Below are positions 60,776-64,000 of a stretch of DNA of 64,000 nucleotides, in pieces. A program made the position numbers and the translations under genes. The first letter of the stretch is position 1, and every line of letters begins with the position of its first letter. Below the pieces are notes generated by a model that did not search any database, was not told the DNA's origin, and saw nothing but the letters and a program-made list of their open reading frames with translations. Source of the stretch: Halictus rubicundus (Eukaryota; Arthropoda; Insecta; Hymenoptera; Halictidae); the NCBI RefSeq assembly GCF_050948215.1, contig NC_135149.1:14117001-14181000 (forward strand), written 5' to 3'.

Positions 60776-61349
60776 AATTGACGTGGGAATTCGTGGACAG
60801 GCCATTACCACGGACGAGTGATAATATCGCGGCGAAAGGTTAAGGCACGTGTACCTGTCGATCGTCGGAGTCGGTGGAAATCGATATTGTTTCGAGATAC
60901 AGGCGACAGGACCGGTAGCCAGACAAGACGAGACCAGAAATCGAAAGCAGTTGTGGGAAAAGAGACGGCTTGTTACGGCGGTCCGCTCAATTTACGCCCG
61001 TGTATAATTAACAGAGGCATGAAAAACGGCCGGCCACGCGCTATCGTGCCCAGGGACACGGGAGATTTATAGTTATTAATTTTATAATAGACTCATCAAC
61101 CGACGCTCGTGTGACGTTGCCACCGCGTGGACGAGCGCCACCGTTCAACGGAAAATAATTTCCCTCTAGTCTATTCTAGAGCAGGACACCATTTTGAACA
61201 TGCGAAACACTTTTCTAACAGCTCCTTTGATTAGGTGGGTTGTCCTATCCTGTTCTACCCGTTTGCAATACTTTTATGGAAGCCTGAACAATTTTGTAGA
61301 AAAAACCCTTTTTATCTTTCTTGATCTAAGCCCAAACCTCAGTTCAAAT
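60776..61349. other. non-coding; nothing recognised
   Basis: No exon or repeat boundary seen. Confidence 0.6.
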
Positions 61350-61475
61350 TATAGTGAATTCTCGAAATATATCAACAACACGGGTCTTGCATTGGGGCAT
61401 ACCCCACGGTAGTGGGGATAATACCGCGACGTTTATCACCCAGGCCTTGGCGACATATACAGAGAAATCACTGTC
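61350..61475 (+). mobile_element. MITE family A, copy 11
   Basis: Starts TATAGTGAATTCTCGAAATA, carries CAACACGGGTCTTGC and the GTAGTGGGGATAATACCGCG core, and ends ACAGAGAAATCACTGTC. A deletion form of about 126 bp. Confidence 0.86.
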
Positions 61476-61627
61476 TATCGTGTTTAGTGTCGTTTTATTC
61501 AGAAAAATGCCACCAATAAGTGGATGAAAGTCCCATAAAAAAATAATGAAAAGTGAAGAAGTTTTGTAATTGGATTTTTAGTGGTTCACACCGATATACG
61601 CGACCTGATTACCCACCATGTTTGCAC

Positions 61628-61690
61628 TGCTCGGCGACCGAGGAGCTTCTTGGTCCTTCGCGAGGTATGCCCCCCAGTGGAGGGGATAGG
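61628..61690. mobile_element. possible degraded MITE family B copy
   Basis: Contains CTCGGCGACCGAGG and a GGTATGCCCCCCAGTGG core resembling family B copy 2, but neither terminal repeat is recognisable. Confidence 0.4.
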
Positions 61691-62830
61691 CGTACTGACT
61701 AAGATCGTGTAGCTCCGGCTTAGATCAGGACTTTATTGTACTTACATAGTATCTGTAATATAGAATTTGTTGAATATCAGAACTACGGGACTGGTCGAAA
61801 TAACGGATTGCAAATTTTTGAATTTACGATTGTTGAAATCATATAGATGCATTTACATAAATTTATTTCTCTGGACATGCATTATGATAAAAATCAGTTA
61901 GTCCAATCGATTGCATTCACTGCCAATAGATAGAAATTGTAGGATATTCGGATATCATAGTATTTCATGTTAGACGCGTATTTCGTATTAGGGCAACTCC
62001 CTTTACTTGTGCAGACATAAATCATCTCGTGTGCGAATGGTTCTACCTGTTACGGACACCTTAATTGGAAGATTTCGATCATGTAATTAATAAATCGCTT
62101 ATTTTCCTCCAGAATTCTGTGTAATTAATAATCAAAGCAATTCGTTGTTAATCAATACTCTAAATTAACGCTATAATGAGGGTCGCAATTAAATCCGGCA
62201 TAGAGCCCCTAATTGAAATTGTAATTAGGAAATTAATATGCAATTAATTGTGAAAATAATTGCAACGAATGTATTGATCCTCATGATTTAATATATCCGA
62301 TTTAATATATTAATTTTCGACAGAAATCAAAGAAATACGATTGGAGGAAACTCGTAATTTGGCATCGAAATTGTAGAAACGTGCAAAAGTGATTCAATTA
62401 TGACGTGTCTGGAATAAAACTGATAAAGCAGGATTATATGTGTAGGATTATTCCTTAGCGAACGGATGTTCTCCGGTATTTGCATAATTTTCCACGAGAA
62501 AAATAATACGCTGCTTTCAGACGTCGTTTCCAATTCTCTTCATCGTTTAGTCATTCGAAAAATTGAATTTTATGCATTGAAAGCACTGTGTCTTGCGATT
62601 AAAGGATACTGACAGAAAATCCATATAAATCATCCCTTTCTACAAAGAGTATTTTCCATCAATGGGTATCGTCAAATTAAAACTAATTTTCTACCGAATC
62701 GAAACTGTAATTTTCTTTCTCATCGTCAACGAGATTTGCTTTCCGGATTATTAAATGTAATTTGATTAGGAAAATCACTCGGTAAAATAAAATTTGTTGA
62801 ATTGTACGTACGATTGCACATAAAAGAAAT
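61691..62830. other. AT-rich non-coding with dense TAAT cores
   Basis: 62083-62262 is packed with TAAT/ATTA words, for example GCAATTAATTG and GTAATTAATAAT. No gene. Confidence 0.55.
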
Positions 62831-63091
62831 ATGTCGGAAATGTAGAATAAAATTTCTTCATACGAGTCTTTGTTTTCGAGAAAATCGACTTTGAAAAGTA
62901 CGAAGTAGAATCGGTAAGTTATGAACAGACGCGTCAGACGATTCCTACTCAATAGCACGCGTGCTTGCCGAATTTTCAAACTCGATTTTCGCAAAAACAA
63001 AGTCTCGTATGAAAACATTTGATTCTACATTTTCGACGCATATTTTTACGTAGATTCACCCCCTTTTCGGTTTCACCATCATTCACCCCTG
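62831..63091. mobile_element. inverted-repeat element C, copy 2 (uninterrupted relative)
   Basis: It shares ATGTAGAATAAA, TTTGTTTTCGAGAAAAT and the outer arm (inverse of GGGGTGAATGATGGTGAAA) with copy 1. In the middle it reads, in inverse, CGCGTCTGTTCATAACTTAC then CGATTCTACTT, which is the empty form of the site filled by MITE A in copy 1. The outermost left arm is missing or diverged. Confidence 0.8.
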
Positions 63092-64000
63092 CACAATGAC
63101 AAAACTATTATCAATGTGAATGTATTAACAGTTTAATGAGAAAGATCAACGTGCTCGAAAACATTTTCTCCGGAAGCGGAGAAAATTCTAGCACAAAAAT
63201 GTTTCTACACATTTGATAATTAAACGGATCACCGAAAAAGAGTGTTATCGATTTCGCGGTCGAGCATGATTTCGTTTCCCCGTGCGAGAAGGCCGCGCAA
63301 AGAAAAAGCGGTAGGGGAGAGCGGGAAACGTAATCCAATTTCGCGTTCGCGAATAGCTTCGCGAAACGAGTTTCCCGGCGACATTTAAAAAAGGAAAAAA
63401 AAGCACGATAAATCATCCCCGCGAAGGAAGCGCTTACTCCATCAGGAATATTATCGGCCGTCAAAGAAGTGAATTAAAGCATGATAATAAAATTCCTAGA
63501 TTTCGTGCGAGTAATTATTTCGAGCTGCAGCTGGTTTCAATCCGTTTCCACATTGATCCGACAAAACCGCGTGGCGCCGCGCGCCGTGGCTGCGCGATCT
63601 CGTGTTAGAGGTAATAGCTCGATTTATAACGCGTCGATAATTATTCGAAGTCACGGTTTCAATGGAGCCAACTGTGACTAATGAGAAGTCGAAGAACTAT
63701 CGGCCGCGTAATGAACGCGCACCACGGTCTACTGTAAACATAAATTATTTCACAATGACGAGCGAACGATAATTCATCGATTTTTTGAGGGACGGTCCCC
63801 CGAGTTAGGCGAACGCGCCGTTTCACTCAAGTCGGTAATCATCGAAGCAATTACTCGTCAGTTAATTTTCCCACAAATCATGCGAGGCCGACGACAAAGG
63901 AGCGCGTTGCCTTTAATAATCGTGAAACATCGCGTAAACTGTTGCGAGCAATTCAGCTACGATAAATTATCGAAGGGCGAGTTTCGCCGGCGATTGTTTA
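63092..64000. other. non-coding; nothing recognised
   Basis: No gene or repeat could be supported up to the window edge. Confidence 0.55.

Noticed and set aside
1..64000. tRNA, rRNA and CRISPR search by eye
   Set aside because: No B-box-like GGTTCGAATCC with a matching A box, no rRNA blocks, and no regularly spaced direct repeats were seen.

Overview
This is a window of an insect nuclear genome, most likely a hymenopteran (ant or bee type). That lineage is inferred from the style of the protein, the AT-rich DNA with CpG-rich patches, and the repeat content; nothing in the sequence proves it. There are no bacterial features such as operons, ribosome binding sites or CRISPR arrays. Only one host gene can be supported: the 3' part of an unc-4 (UNCX-type) paired-like homeobox gene on the + strand. 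It has a homeodomain exon (21945-22117), a second exon completing the homeodomain and carrying the UNC-4 family extension (31223-31426), and a long terminal exon (32227-32973). The introns are 9.1 kb and 0.8 kb, both with GT-AG boundaries. The homeodomain exon starts in mid-codon, so at least one upstream coding exon exists; I could not find it in the first 21.9 kb. A 3' UTR follows from 32974.

Layout: 1-21.9 kb is non-coding (upstream intron or 5' flank) with many short transposons; 21.9-33.7 kb is the gene; 33.7-64 kb is downstream non-coding DNA with further transposons and no recognisable gene.

The mobile DNA is the richest part of the window. (1) A related pair of TA-flanked MITE subfamilies ('A' and 'B') is present in about 15 copies with graded internal deletions. 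(2) A 1.86-kb DD41D-spaced Tc1/mariner-superfamily element with ~370-bp inverted repeats sits inside one of the A copies; its transposase is dead (second catalytic Asp replaced by Val, two frame slips at A-runs). (3) An 895-bp hAT element has a perfect 8-bp target duplication and keeps only the C-terminal dimerisation part of its transposase. (4) Two foldback elements ('D') and two inverted-repeat elements ('C') occur. (5) Several TTAA-flanked, piggyBac-style short elements occur. Two insertions (MITE A in element C; a TTAA element in element D) can be checked against an uninterrupted relative elsewhere in the same window, which fixes their boundaries.

Two tandem duplications in non-coding DNA (3.8-4.1 kb, 152-bp unit; 60.1-60.8 kb, ~310-340-bp units each carrying the same octamer ATGCAAAT) are the other notable structures. 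I did not find a convincing undescribed system; the best candidates for follow-up are the TE nest, the hAT derivative and the octamer-bearing duplication.
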